This document shows positions 24,066 to 37,800 of a DNA stretch of 64,000 bases, piece by piece. Both the position numbers and the translations under genes were made by a program. The stretch lies in the NCBI GenBank assembly GCA_025890175.1, contig JANPYM010000015.1, positions 232,068 through 296,067 on the forward strand, given 5' to 3'. Origin of the DNA: Ciborinia camelliae (taxonomy: Eukaryota; Ascomycota; Leotiomycetes; Helotiales; Sclerotiniaceae). Under the pieces are notes generated by a model. That model did not search any database and had not been told where the DNA came from. It saw only the letters and a list, made by a program, of their open reading frames with translations. The first letter of the stretch is position 1; each line of letters opens with the position of its first letter.

Positions 24066-24916
24066 ATTGTTTATCTTGCTTGTTTTTAGTTGGTGAATTT
24101 GTATGACGCAAAGTTGTAGGATTGAAATGTTTATTGAGCGAAGTTCCTTAGAAGAAAAGAGATCAATGTAAAAAAAACGTGTTGGTAACCGTTTCTTTGT
24201 CTTGTTTTGTTCCTTAAAATAGACAAGGGAGGCTTCCTTTCCCTTCCGTTCCGTTCCGTTCACGTATGTATCGTATCGTATTGTTATTATTTGTGTTTGA
24301 AGGAGATAGCACCGCAAAGAAGATTTGTAGGATATTCGTAAAACAAGATGATGAAAACAAAAGCTGGGCAATTAAAGTAGAAGAAGGTTCGTAAGGTTGA
24401 TGATTCAGACTTTGGCCGAATGACTGTAACGAGCGAGTAGTTGCGGCACGGGGAATAGGGTCACACGTCCCCAGAGTAGAAACTGCCAATCAGAACACAA
24501 TTAAGTGAATGGTATAATTTGATCTACTAGGTAGGTAGTCTTTTGAGTCGAAATGATAAAGGAAGTTGTAATGTTCAATTAAAGGAGAACATGCTAGATG
24601 TGTGACTAGATGTATGAGTCAGGAGAGGCTGATGTCGGAGGTTGATATCGGATAAGTGAGGATAAGTGAGGATAAAGGAATGAATATGTATGGAGGCTTA
24701 ATTATAGATTAGGTAGGACTTGTAGATACAAATGTATGAATAAATGATAATTGGATTAGATTCTCTAGATGTTTTGATGATTTCTTTGAATGATGGATAA
24801 GATGAAGAAGGAGAAGTAAGTACTAAGGTAGGTAGAGAGGAAAGATATAGGAGATGTTTCATTGCTTATCTATGACATCTACCTACAATACAACACAAGT
24901 AAGTATCTACCTAAGT

Positions 24917-24985
24917 GCCAGCATCCTCCTCATCCACCCGCCAGCATCCTCCTCATCCACCCGCCAGCATCAGCATCAGCATCAC
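24917..24985 (+). repeat. 23-bp tandem repeat, about 2-3 copies
   Basis: Units of the type GCCAGCATCCTCCTCATCCA repeat and then break down into CAGCAT hexamers. It lies upstream of the 242-aa gene, about 0.85 kb from its ATG. Confidence 0.7.
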
Positions 24986-25379
24986 TCCAGCCATGTCAAA
25001 TAACAAACAAACAAATCTACCAAATCATACCGTACCGTACCATACCATACCATACCAAACCAAACCAAACAACACAAACAAGGAACGGTCAGTCAGTCCC
25101 CCTCCTTTCTTTCATCCATTGATCCGATAAGCTCAAGTAGCCGGCCAGCTTTCTGATGAATGATCTCCAGCCATCACCGGACCTGGAGTAAGACTATATG
25201 TACTTGGTATTCGTAATACATTCTACACCTTCTCCTCATTTCTCTTGACTTGTCTACCAATAAAGATCCTGTTTACTTTCTTCCTTTTTTGCTTGCCCAT
25301 CATTATTATCTGAATGAAAAGGGGGATGAAGCCGGACCTCACCTGGTTGGCTGTATTGATCAAAGCTATGAGCCCAAGG

Positions 25380-25421
25380 AAGCTTAAGCTCAAGCTCAAG
25401 CTCAAGCTCAAGCTCGAGTTC
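25380..25421 (+). repeat. AAGCTC hexamer repeat
   Basis: About seven units of AAGCTY in tandem. No function is evident. Confidence 0.75.
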
Positions 25422-26416
25422 AATTTCTTATCTCATGCATCACAACATCGCTATCTAGGTATCCATATCACATATCGCATATCGCATTGCATAACCATGA
25501 GGATCCGGATGCATGTGCCTGCATAATCTGCTAAACGCACCCAGCTACTCGATAAATCTGCACTCGCATTCTTTCAATCCTTGTGTGCTAATTGGTGGGG
25601 TTTGAGAGGGAAAATATGCACACGTGATTGGTTAATGGGGGTAGGTAGTATTCTATTGTTAGAAAGAACGTAGAACTTAGAACAGACACAACGTGGTTGT
25701 GGAAAACAAGGTGCTCGTATAAGATGACAGGATCAATGGCACGTTTCAAAGGTTAAATGGGGGAGAAAAGCATCATTCCATCATGCTCATTAATTACCTA
25801 CCTATCCCAAGCAATTCACAGCCCTACAAACTGGAGAGAGATAGAGAGAGTAAATTCATCTAGAGCTTGATCCGACGAGAAATCATATCAATTCCTTCCC
25901 GTCATCTCAAATATACCTGATGGTCAGAAGATTCAATTCATCGAATACCGCTAACGATTAAGTAGACAACTGGGTTCAATCATCCTTAATCAACTGCATA
26001 ATGACGCTTTCGGCTGATACTCACTCACACGCTTCAGCCTTCATGGCACTGAGACATTTTATCTGAATTGGGTCTGTCGATCAAATGAAGAATGTAACAC
26101 ATATGGATACATGTGATACCAAAATGAACGCTTATCTCTCTCACGTGAACAGGACCCGAATACAACTAAGGGAACCTTGGAAGTAAGAAGAAAAACTTTG
26201 TATTTACATTGCAAATGAGCGATCGGAAAGCTCCGAAACTATATACTAGAAGGGTGGAATATATACAGAGTGAGAGATTCGATATCTTCCGCGCACGTGA
26301 CCGATAACCAATTTTTTGATACAATTCACTTGAGTAAGCTCTAGGTGAATGTGAGGTCGGAAGGAGGGTCAAAGTACTATTGCCATACCAGGCGAGTGAA
26401 TCTTGCGAGAGCGCAT

Positions 26417-27783
26417 CTAACAAGCAGCACCTCCGCTGGATGGAATGTGAAGACAAGATGATGAGGTCAATCCACCGGTTACGGAAACACCGGTCCAGGT
26501 CCACTATTCGAAGTTAGAATCTAGGAATTACAATGTCTCGCGCGCGTGTGAGAGAGAGAGAGAGAAGAGAATAATAACTTACATCAGTGCAAGATCCATC
26601 TCCACAGTCAATGAAAATATTGGTAGCGGTAGACTCGACGGTTCCGGTAATATCATCAAGAATGAGGTTGGTAATTTCGACACCGTTGGTTGGGCTGCCG
26701 ATTTTTCCATTGTAAGCTTGGGTGATGACGATACCGTAATCGGTAATGCCGGAAAATGTGATGCCTGAGTAGGTGACGCCAGAGACAGTTCCAGTGTCGC
26801 CAGAGATGGTCTTGATACGGATAGCTAGGCATTGTTAATATGCTGATCATATTTTTCTCTTGATCAATGATGACATACCATTTTGTGAATCCTCGACTAC
26901 GGAGTTTTCGAAGTTGACAGTCTTGACAATGTTGTCACTTCTACCACCGATGGATCCAACGGAAAGACCGTGGCCACCAGAGCAGGTACCTCCTGAGAAA
27001 GTAATGCCCTTGATAGAAGAATCAGTTCTTGTTCAAAAGTTGACAGAGAATTGACTTACTGTTCCAGAGTTGATAGCAACACAATCATCTTGGTTGTATA
27101 CCTTAGCACCGGTGATTGTAACAGTTGTACTTGTTCCAATATCGAAACCATCAGTGTTGTGGCCAAGACTGGCACCAGCCTTTGCATTAACGGTAACATC
27201 GGTAAATGTCAAATCGGTAGCGCCGGCAACACTGAAACCCATAAGAGGAGGGTTGTAGAGGATGATATTCTCAATGGTTGAGGAGATCAAATTGTGTGCA
27301 TAGAAGAACTTTGGCTTCGTCTTTCCTCCATTGGCACCTTTTCCATCCCAATAAGAGGCTCCTTTGCCATCAAGGTAAGAACCAGTCGTTTGAGTGACAG
27401 TGATATCTGTTCCCGAAACAGATACCAAAGGACCAGACCATTCTTCATAACCAAATGTGGTGATACCTTCGAAGATGACCTGTTGATCAGTCAATATGGT
27501 GTAAAATTCAAGCAGAAGGATTTATGCTCACCTTAGTTCCTGAATTAAGACCTGTCAAATCCAAGGTAGTGCCAGAGGGGACAGCAAGTGCTGACAGAAT
27601 GATGGTTGAACAAGATGTCTTGGACGCGCTTGCTGATGCAGCTCCTCCTGAGCCGGAAAAGGTACAGGTGGTTGCTCGCTTATCAAGATTTGGAGCAGCA
27701 GTTGGGGCTGGTGCTGCGGCGGGAGCAGCCGAAACTAAAGCGGATAGACCTCCCAAGAGGTACAATGCAGAAAGATTGACCAT
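26417..27783 (-). CDS. Secreted endopolygalacturonase (GH28)
   Basis: Five exons on the minus strand (27783-27532, 27479-27060, 27008-26879, 26824-26583, 26503-26417) join in frame to 376 aa, a normal GH28 length. The enzyme hydrolyses alpha-1,4 galacturonan in plant cell-wall pectin. Residues 1-19 are a signal peptide ([19 protein letters not shown]), and a Kex2-type KR at 35-36 ends a short propeptide. All GH28 catalytic-site residues are present: D194 in NTDGFD, D215 and D216 in QDDC, H237 in GGHG, and R270 and K272 in RIK. Their mutual spacing is identical to that in Aspergillus PGII as I remember it. The introns are 52, 51, 54 and 79 nt; the last contains a CT/CA-rich tract. Fungal polygalacturonase families are usually induced by galacturonate, but no such site was identified here. 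Confidence 0.95.
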
Positions 27784-30700
27784 TTTTGCGATGAGCCAAG
27801 AAATGAATAGATGAATTAATGTGTATGATGATCAGTGTGGTTTCTTGGCTTTGGAGGGGACTACTTGGCATTCTTATAAGATTTCTTGGCCCCTTGAGAG
27901 AGACCACCAGAAGCAGCTTCAATTTGAGGCCCCGGTCATCATTCTGAGTGCTGGAAGAATCCTTGCTGTGATGATTACTTTTTATCCCAGTTTGATGCAT
28001 GGAAATGGGAAATTTAGATTGTCAAAAGTGGTGGTGTCCAGGGACAAAACTTTGACTCGAGGTAGCATTTTCACTTTTATCGTAGCCAAGTAGAGCAATC
28101 TTTGAACAAGGGAATCTATTGAGAGACTTATCCAGACCTGACTCTACTATCAAGCTCCACTGGAGGAAGGGATTGGTCGAAAAAATTGAAGGGACGTAGT
28201 GAGTGAACTTGCCAGAGGAAATTATTCCGGATCTAACCTCGTGAGCACTTCTGAGGTCTTTTTCAATATAGGCGCCAGACCAACTTTCATTTACAATGCT
28301 CAGAAAAAATATAGTTGATAGGTCAATTTGAGACCGTTAGTCAAAGCTTCCCCAGATTTTCCAGGATAGAATGATCAACCCTGCGGTAGGATGGCGGACG
28401 CGTAAGAATTCCATCCCCAAATTGCCCAATAATGAAGTGCCTTCATATTGGATTATCCACATTGCTATCTGCGGTCTTCTGCGTTCTTTTGCAGCCAAAT
28501 GGTTGTTCCAGAGTCCAGACTCTATTTTGAAACTTAAAACATATTGAACTATCAAGAGATATGAATTGAAAATGCGATACCGTGTAGAGTATACAGTAGT
28601 GGCATTCTAGGTTTTTCGTTCGTTGGCGTTTTGCCCACTTCCAAGCAGTGCCAAGCAATGTAGTCTCTGTAGATAGTCTGTGTAGAATACATTGTCGTTT
28701 TTCCCACTTCACAAGCCGAATTCGGGTGGGAAAAGACGAAACCCATAGGAAGGAATATTTCGAACCCTGGCATGCACCGAATCTTCAATCTAGAGTGTAT
28801 TTCACACAGAAGCCAAAACCACGTTGCAAAGGATGGTAATAGTATGGAGACTACATATGTTGGTAAACTAATTCCTGTACCGATTGGTGGAGTCAATACC
28901 TCTGGAACGATACTCAAAGATTTCCTCCAAGCAACGATAAACATTCAATTAAGCAGAAAACCACAGGATCATAGTACTACCAAATCAAGGGTTCGTTTCA
29001 AAGTCAGGGCAAGAGATTGGAAGGGGAAAGGAAGTAAAAAGCCGCGAATCAAAATGAAGATATCTAACCTTACCCCGTACCTACTGGGTAATATTTCAAG
29101 GTTATTTTGTTCCTGGCCTGGCCTGCCCCTGCCCTGCCGTGCCGTTGACTTCACCCGATGAGATCTTCTCATCGCATTCGCATCGGACTTCATATGATCA
29201 TATCTCACATCAAAGTTCAATCGCCGTGTTACGGTGCTACGTAGGAAATTGGGAATTTGATATCATTAAGAGTTGCGGAGAAGGATGTACGGAGACTCCC
29301 GCCCAATAATCCTCCGTACAATATAATAAGGTTAAGGTTAAACTTCGGTATTGAATAATCGAGCCCCATATAGCAACTGGATAGATATATCGGTGTAGAG
29401 TTTCAAACTTTCAATAATAACAATACTTATAATGGCCACATGTCGAAGAGGAAGCCACGGTCCATGATCCACAATCTATGATTTCTGATAAGTGGCCATG
29501 CCATGAAGAAAAGTTAAATAAGAAATATTCCTAGTCTACCGGCGGTACCATCAACAGGTACCTACACCTATCTGTAAAGTATTTCTCTATCAGAAGGCCA
29601 TCCCCTGCCGTGCTGCTTTCCCCTCCGTACACGGTACATCCAGTCAAGAGCTTCGGCTTTGAAAGCAGCTCACACGTTTTTTTATCGGGGATGGCCAGTG
29701 TTGTCAGTTCTTCAGAATCCATGGGTAAGGTTACTTTAGTATTGGGGAACTTTTCTTCCAATGACTTCATGAGAAAAATCTTTCACCATCTACCAGACTC
29801 GGTACCAGACTACCAATACTAAACTCTGACTTTATGGGGTGGGTTCTATATACTACTATAGGTAGTAAGCTGGGAGTGCCTACTCACGTTTTGTACCCCC
29901 CAGCCACTGTCACGCTATCATTCTTTAATCTCAACTAGTACGTACTTCGTATTCATCCAGTACCGCGAAGTCGTGAGCATTTTAACTTCACAAACTGTAC
30001 AGTATAGTACTTGCAAATTCTCGACCCCATTCCCAACATTCTTTGAAAATAAATGCATTGACCGCTGAATTATCCATCAACATCTTCATTTCATTTCATG
30101 CAAGTTCATCATACTCCCACCGAAAGACTGCCCGAGATATAGCCATAGGTCTAAGCACTGAGCACTAAGCAGACTTTCAGCGCATTTCGCAGCTACCCAT
30201 AAGGTATCATAGCTGTACCTTATCTTCTTTCCCTTGCAGTGTCTGATGTCCAGACTACACAATACTTGGTTCAAATTTCAATAATCCAAATTTACCTTCA
30301 AGTGGGGGTTCAGGGACAGAATCGAGTCCAAGTGTCGATGGTATCATTGGTATGGTAGTTTGTTCAACTTTGATAGCTACCTAGAAGACAACTCAATAAC
30401 GTGGCGTGATACTGCCATACTCTTCTTGAAGGCAAGGACTAGAATCCCAAGAAATTAGAGCGGAGTTTCCTTTAAGAAAAAAAGGACCCAAGGAGTTTCG
30501 CCGCCACTCTTCATACAACTGTCATCGGAGATTGGAGATTAGTACTTCATTTTATGGTCCTGAATTAACCATATCTTCATTTCATTTTTCTTATTGGCAA
30601 GACTATACGATTACAAATTCCTGAATCCTGAATCCTAATTACCATATCTCTTCAACCTTGCTCTCTTTCTCTGATAACCTGAATTCATTTTCCCCCAAGA

Positions 30701-33700
30701 TTACAGGTCTGAAATTCTGCTATCTATAAACTTTGTAGATGCAATGACATTATGATAAATCCTAGCACATATATCTGATATCAGGTAAGTAGAACTATCT
30801 TTGACCATGTACGTAGCAGTATCAAAGAGAAGTTATTTCATACATAGAGATGAGTTTGAAATCTAGCCGATACCAGGTATACTGCTACAGGTCAAATCCC
30901 ACAGTGACTTGTAGTTTTTAGCTTTGTTGTTACAACTTATTTTTTGTTGCCAATAGTTTTGACTCATTCTTTTCTTGAGAATCGTTCACAGTAATTATCT
31001 ATCATTCCCACAAGTTCTGTGAGCACTTTTTCGCCTTGTGTCATGCTTGGTCTACGGCTTCTTACGGCTGAGATAGCTCAGGCCTTTTAATAGGTACTAA
31101 TAGATGGGGCTTGCATTTCTTAGAGGGCGAGGGTGAGTAGATCTCGCTACTCTATTCATCCCAAATCATCGCTTTGCAGATCTGTTTTTCAAGTGAATTA
31201 AGTGTAATCGGCATGTGTAGTTTTATTTGAAGCAGTTGAAGCTTGTGCCATGGATGGTTGGCTCATGGCGAGGCGAATTGTTTCTCGTTGGTTCAGATAG
31301 CATGATGCCAGAAGTCATGTATATACAGATGAAACTCGAAGAACATGATGAAATGACAACTACACGGTGGAAAAACGAATCTGGCACAAATTTCGAAAAT
31401 TACTGTGCCTGGTTTCTGGCATATCGTCAGAGGAAACCAGCCTTACGATCACTTGTTCACTTCTCTATGACCCGCTGTCAATTATTTTATTCTATTGTTG
31501 GGGAATAAATTACGCATCCACGAAGCACTGATAATAACTGCTTGATCCCGACGCATCTCTGAAGTTCTCAGATGATAATATTCTAAGGAAACCCATGGGT
31601 ATTCTATACACCTGATTTGTGCTTGCATTAATGTTGACTAAAATTGGAATATCCTTTATACATTGGATCACATTATATACAGAAATAAATGATACTTTGT
31701 GTGTTTTTGGGTGCTCTGAACACCAATGGGTCCTCACGACTATACAACTCTGTCATGAGAATGTACCGACTAATGATGCGTTTAAAGCCATTTCTTTACG
31801 GCAAAGCCTTTAGCTATATATTGAGGACCTTTTTTCAAAATTAATGCTAAGTAACCAAGAAAATAACTCACGACCTATCCATCCACGACAGGCTATTTCT
31901 TAGTCCTCACCAGAAAGAGATTGTCAGCATGTCAAATTGTTGGTCATTAGAAAATGACAAGTGCTCTAGGGCTATAACTGACATGTGGCGACAGAAATTT
32001 CATCGATTTCCGTGCTCATCGTCACCAGCTGAAATTTTAAATATGTTTTGTAATATTGTCCGAAGATTTTCCCTTTATCATATTGGTCATCACATATTTC
32101 GTTCCATGATGCAGTATATATAACATCTACCTGGGGAAATCGAAAAGATATTTTGCGCCTACTAGCTATCTCCCTAGATATCTCGCAAAAACAGGAAAGA
32201 ACCCCCATATATATAAAATATCAAGGCGGAGAATTGTTTTGAGGAATTGGTATGGTGTAAGACTACCTAGGTATTCCTTTATATCCTTTCTTTCTTCATC
32301 GTGGATCCAGTTATAAGCAAAATAATATGTGAGGCATTCATACTGTGTATTCGTCAATGTTGCGGGGCAGTACCTCCATGTTGACGATTCCATTTACTGC
32401 CTCCATCTTGAGATACCATCTTGCCAGCTTATGAATTCGGACCCTCAAGGGACTTACATTAATGGGCGTCAGTATACAACAATTTTATCATAACAAAAAG
32501 GTGCTCTATTTCTCAAAGGCTGCTTTAAAATCTTTCTAAAACTGGCGGAAATCCCTTCTGCTTACATATTCCTATGATGGCAAACTTTTATTGTCGTTTC
32601 TTTTTATTATTGGCATATTATTAGTACCATCTAATTATCTAATTAATATATTTCCTAAATCTACAGCCCGTTTTAAACGTTTTATTAAATACTGTATGAT
32701 TATGTACAATATAGGTAAATGCAACTACAGAATTTCCATGTCCTCCTAATCTCCAATAATCTCCCACTTATGACTAGATACTGCCTCTAATTAAAAAAGA
32801 TCCAGCTGATATTTATAGTAAGAGAATCCATCTATTAGATGCAAGGAAGGTAGTCAATTGTCTTGGCGCATAAAACACTTCAATTGCCGGAATAAATTTT
32901 ATTAGTTATGGTGATTCATATCGAAGATGTATCGGATAATTCCATATGCCAGAATAAATAGCACGATTCAGAAATTGAGCGCACCCTCAAATAACTCATA
33001 AACCAATAATTCAATTTCTTCAAGCTGCTGACTACTACTCTCCGTATATTGGATATAGCTCGTTGGTGACACTAACACTTGGAACAATCTGGGTGTTGAT
33101 ATGAGCCCGTGTCGGAGCTACAGGGGGAAAACTTCTTTTATTCCAGACTTTCATCTTTACAAAACATTACTGCCGTTTCTTGAGAATTCGATTGATTATT
33201 GTAGCCGATACATTATTCTTCGATATAATGGGGGGAGGGGATTTTTCACTGGCACCCTGGTTATAAGATCGATAAAGGGTATCAGTGGTGCAGAAGATAT
33301 CGCACCTGCCCTCTGATGTCTTTACTCCCTAGAGTCCTAACTAAACTAATTAAAAAACATTTTGTGGTTTGAGATTCTCTCAAGGGGGTGGAGGGGCTTT
33401 TATAGGTTATTGATGTTTGAAAATTAGGTGGCCAATTCTGTTAGTCGCTGCATCTGCGGGCGAGATAATATATCCTCATACTATAATATAAGTCTATAAC
33501 TAACTTCCGGCATCGAAAGTTCGAAACCGATAGTTTGAATCCCACCCTCACCTACCATCTACCTCGCATGGATTTCCGTAAAAGGATTGATACCGATGCA
33601 GAGCAATATAGGGCAGGGTGGCAAAGCCCAGGGGTATAGTTATCAATCTATCGGGTCATGATCGAGAATGATTCTATACGAAGCAAGTTCCCTTGGGGTA

Positions 33701-34846
33701 TAACCTTACATATTGGATTTACATGTGGGATATACATGATACTCTAATCATGCGGGTGATAATATATTTTCTGAGTTCAATTCATGATTCATTTGTTGCA
33801 TTGTTTGATAATTATGATATATGAAAATTATAAGCCGAACCTTTAGCTCATGATATCATTAACATTTTACCCTATAATAAATATTATAATACTAATCGCC
33901 GATCTTTTAGAAAAGGAATTTTTTAAAGTATCTCTGGAAGCAGTACAAATTGGGAAAGGGATCAAGTGATGGAGGAGAAAGTGTCTTCTCTCCCAGCAGG
34001 AGTCCAACACTTGCAGTCTCAACTATAGCACAAGAGCACAAGAGACAGTATGAGAGACAGTATCCTCAAAGTCCCTTGCTTATAAAAAGACAAAAAAGCT
34101 ATTCTCCGAATTTCTGAAGCGAGAATATCCTCAAAGTCGCAGTATTCTTTAGTACATACATACCTAGATAAACACTGGCTTATGATCTAGATCCATAATC
34201 TAAAGTCTTGCTACCCTAGCCTTTAATTATTATATTACAACAATTAAAGTTACATTGCCCGAACATGTAATGCAAAAGTCCATCTAGATTCTATTCCAGC
34301 GAAAAAACTCAGAGTCTGCTAGAGTCAATGATCGATAACAATTTAACACATCTTTCTCAACTCCGAACTTCCTTTATTTGTTTTGATGTTAAATATACTA
34401 ATCTCATCATCAGAGAATGGAGAAAGAAATAAGATGACTCGATAACCGGAGCCATTGATGCTAGCAAAGGAAAAATACTTGAGAGTTAGCCCATACAGAC
34501 TCGAATATCATAATATATATTAGTTAGAAAATCAATCATCAAAAAGGACATTGAATCACTTGAAACTTGAACATTAAAGTCACTTCGAAATTGAAATTCT
34601 TTTTGAAAGATTAAAAAAAATAGTTTATATTCAAATATCATAACTTTTATATCTAATCTGCGAGTTCGGAGCCTTGACTACTCTAATATTAACAATTATA
34701 CTCGACGAACAGAATAGACCTCTTTTGAATCCAATATAATTGAATTAAAACTACATTAATAATATATATTGTACACAATACCAAACATCTATCTATACCT
34801 CATTCAAACATACGAAATCCCCTATAATTCATATCCATCACTTAAG
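27784..34846. other. 7-kb gene-poor interval of ordinary composition
   Basis: This region holds the polygalacturonase promoter on the left and the 3' flank of the wall-protein gene on the right. I find no gene between them. The longest frames (130 codons at 28552-28944 minus, 93 at 31227-31508 plus, 78 and 75 at 31972-32393 minus) lack domains, and I see no convincing spliced continuation. Composition becomes more AT-rich after 30500 but never reaches the island state. Decayed single-copy genes or non-coding RNAs are possible. Confidence 0.5.
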
Positions 34847-37800
34847 TTACAAAAGAGCAATAGCACCCATAACAACAGCGACCAATCCCATGGAAATGCT
34901 AGAACGACTAGCAGAACCGGTGAAGATCATTGGGGAAGTGGTTGTGGAGCCTGAAGCGGAGGTTGTACCGTTAGATGATCCAGTGGCTGAAGCTGCACCA
35001 GGGACAGTGGAACTCGATGGGGAGCCGAGGATACCAGAGTCTTCGGAAGCGGATAAACCTGGGACACCTGCAGTAGACGAAGGAGAGCTAACACCTGCGG
35101 TTTGAATGACGGTAACAACTGATGCGGGTTGAGTCTATATTTGATTAGTTTGAAATTCCGAAAAAGATTAGGAATGGAAAACTTACAACAGTGATTATCG
35201 AAGGAGAAGCGGAGAGGGTGATGACGGATGGTTGAGAACATTCCTCAGATGGTACACTTCCAGATGGAACAACAACTGGGGCAGAAGTGGTCAAACCAGA
35301 GAGAGAGGTGATTGATTTAGCTGGAGTTGAAGCAACTGGGACAACGGTAACAGTTGTAGGAACTGGGACAGATGAAACTGGTGCGGATGTAGCAACAGAA
35401 ACAACTGGGCAAGCACTTTGACCAGGGAGCATGGAAGTACCAGCAGAGGCACATGGCAAAGAGGCAACTGGGGTAGAGGCAACTGGTGCGGATGTGACAA
35501 CAGATGCAACTGGGGCAGATGAAACTGGTGCGGATGTAGCAACAGAAACAACTGGGCAAGCACTTTGACCAGGGAGCATGGAAGTACCAGCAGAGGCACA
35601 TGGCAAAGAGGCAACTGGGGTAGAGGCAACTGGTGCGGATGTGACAACAGATGCAACTGGGGCAGAGGTAGCTGGGACAGAGACAACTGGTGCTGAAGTG
35701 GAGGCAACGGAAACGACTGGGCAAGCACTTTGACCAGGGAGCATGGAAGTACCAGCAGAGGCACATGGCAAAGAGGCAACTGGGGTAGAGGCAACTGGTG
35801 CTGAAGTAGAGGCAACAGAGACAACTGGGCAAGCAGTTTGACCGGAAAGGACTGGACCAGATGAAACACATCCTACAGACGCAACTGGGGCACTAGATTG
35901 AGGGGTAACGGCTGGCATAGTGGCCGTGGAGTAAATAGTAGAGGAGACAGAAATAGTATAATAGCTTGTGGTTGTCTCCAAACTAGTAATACCCTTGGTA
36001 ATCTTTGTTGAAGTGACAGGGTAGACTGTGATGTATGATTGAACAGAGACGTATGATTGAATGGAGATAGTGCTGTAGATGTTCTGTGTGGAAAGAACTT
36101 GGGAAACAACTGTGGTAGGGGCAACTGGTGCGGAGGTAGCTGGGACAGAGACAACTGGTGCTGAAGTGGAGGCAACAGGGACGACCGAGCAAGCAGTTTG
36201 GCCAGGAAGCATGGAAGTACCAGAAGCACATGGCAAAGAAGTAACTGGGCAAGCAGTCTGGCCAGGAAGCATGGAAGTACCAGAAGAAGCGCATGGCAAT
36301 GAAACAACTGGGGTGGAAACAACTGGGGTGGAAACAACTGGGGTGGAAATAGCTGGGGCAGATGTTGCTGGGACAGATACAACTGCGCAAGCGGTTTGAC
36401 CGGACATAAGGACACCAGTAGAGACACATGGTGCGGATGTAGCGGCTGAACTAGCTGGGGTTGAGTAAACAGTGGTCGTACCAACGTGAGTGGATGTGCG
36501 GAAAACAGTTGAATAGCTGACGGTTGTTTCATAACTGGTGGTGCCTCCCGTGGTGTGAGTGAGAGTGTATGGGCAAACTGTGGTATATTGATCGACAACG
36601 ATGGTTGTGATCACAGACTCAGATGAAGATGGAACTGGGGAAGAGACAACAGCTGGAGATGAAACCGCTGGTGCACTGCTAACTGGTAGAACCAAAGATG
36701 GGGACGAAGCAACTGGGGCCGATGAAACAGGGGCGGATGATGCTGGAGCACTGACAACTGGGGCGGATGAAGCGGGGCTTGAAACTGCTGGGGCGGATGT
36801 TGCTGGAGCACTGACAACTGGGGCGGATGAAGCGGGGCTTGAAACTGCTGGGGCGGATGTTGCTGGAGCACTGACAACTGGGGCGGATGAAGCGGGGCTT
36901 GAAACTGCTGGGGCGGATGTTGCTGGGACAGAGACAACTTGGCAAGCGGTTTGACCAGGAAGCATGGAGGTGCCGGAAGAAGCACATGGCAGAGACGAAG
37001 CTGGGGCAGATGATGCTGGGCTTGAAACTGCTGGGGCGCTGCTTACTGGAGAACTGACAGCTGGAGCGGAAGTAGCTGGGACAGAGACAACTTGGCAAGC
37101 GGTTTGACCAGGAAGCATGGAGGTGCCGGAAGAAGCACATGGCAGAGACGAAGCTGGGGCAGATGAAGCTGGGACAGAGACTGCGCAAGCGGTTTGGCCG
37201 GACATGAGAACACCAGAAGAAACACATGGGGCGGATGTTGCTGGGCTTGAAACCGCTGGTGCACTGCTAACTGGAGCACTTGAAACTGGGGCGGAAGCTA
37301 TTGGGGCACTGGATCCTGGGGTAACAGTGCTGGTGGCGACGCGAGTTGTGGTGTGGGAGTAAGTGGACACGGTAGTAGTTGTCTCATAGCTTGTTACACC
37401 TCCGGTGGTATGAGTGAGAGTATATGGGCAGATTGTAGTATACTCGTCGACGTAAACAGTAGTGAAAACATTGTCAGTGGAAGTGGCTGGGGATGTGACA
37501 GCTGGTACAGATCCGGTTGAGCTAACTCCGCTAAGACCAGAAGTGCTCAATGGGCTTGAGGCACTTGGAGATGAGCCAGCTGGGACAGTTGATGAACCGA
37601 TTGGCTGAACACCGCTGGTAACAATAGTTGAAGAGTGGTAGACTGTAGAGATGGTAGTACTGGTGTAAAGGTTTGTTACACCTCCGCTAGTTTGAGTCAT
37701 GGTTACAGGGCAGATTGTAGTGTATGAATCGACAACAACAGTTGTGTAAACAGTTCCGGATGAAGTAGCAGAAGGCGATGATCCAGTAGAACTGAGTCCG

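Larger units (their letters stand above)
24066..26416. other. Intergenic 2.35 kb with simple repeats
   Basis: This region holds the promoter of the 242-aa gene and the 3' flank of the polygalacturonase. Visible features are a repeated 23-bp CCAGCATCCTCCTCATCCAC-type unit at about 24917-24985, CATACCATACC and CAAACCAAAC runs near 25025-25075, and an AAGCTC hexamer array at 25380-25421. Open frames of up to about 110 codons lack domain or splice support. Confidence 0.5.

Noticed and set aside
28552..28944. 130-codon minus-strand frame
   Set aside because: No domain, signal peptide or supporting splice structure; mixed hydrophobic composition typical of chance frames.
31510..32393. Series of 75-78-codon minus-strand frames as a decayed gene
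   Set aside because: I could not join them by credible introns or match any family, so the evidence is too weak to annotate a pseudogene.
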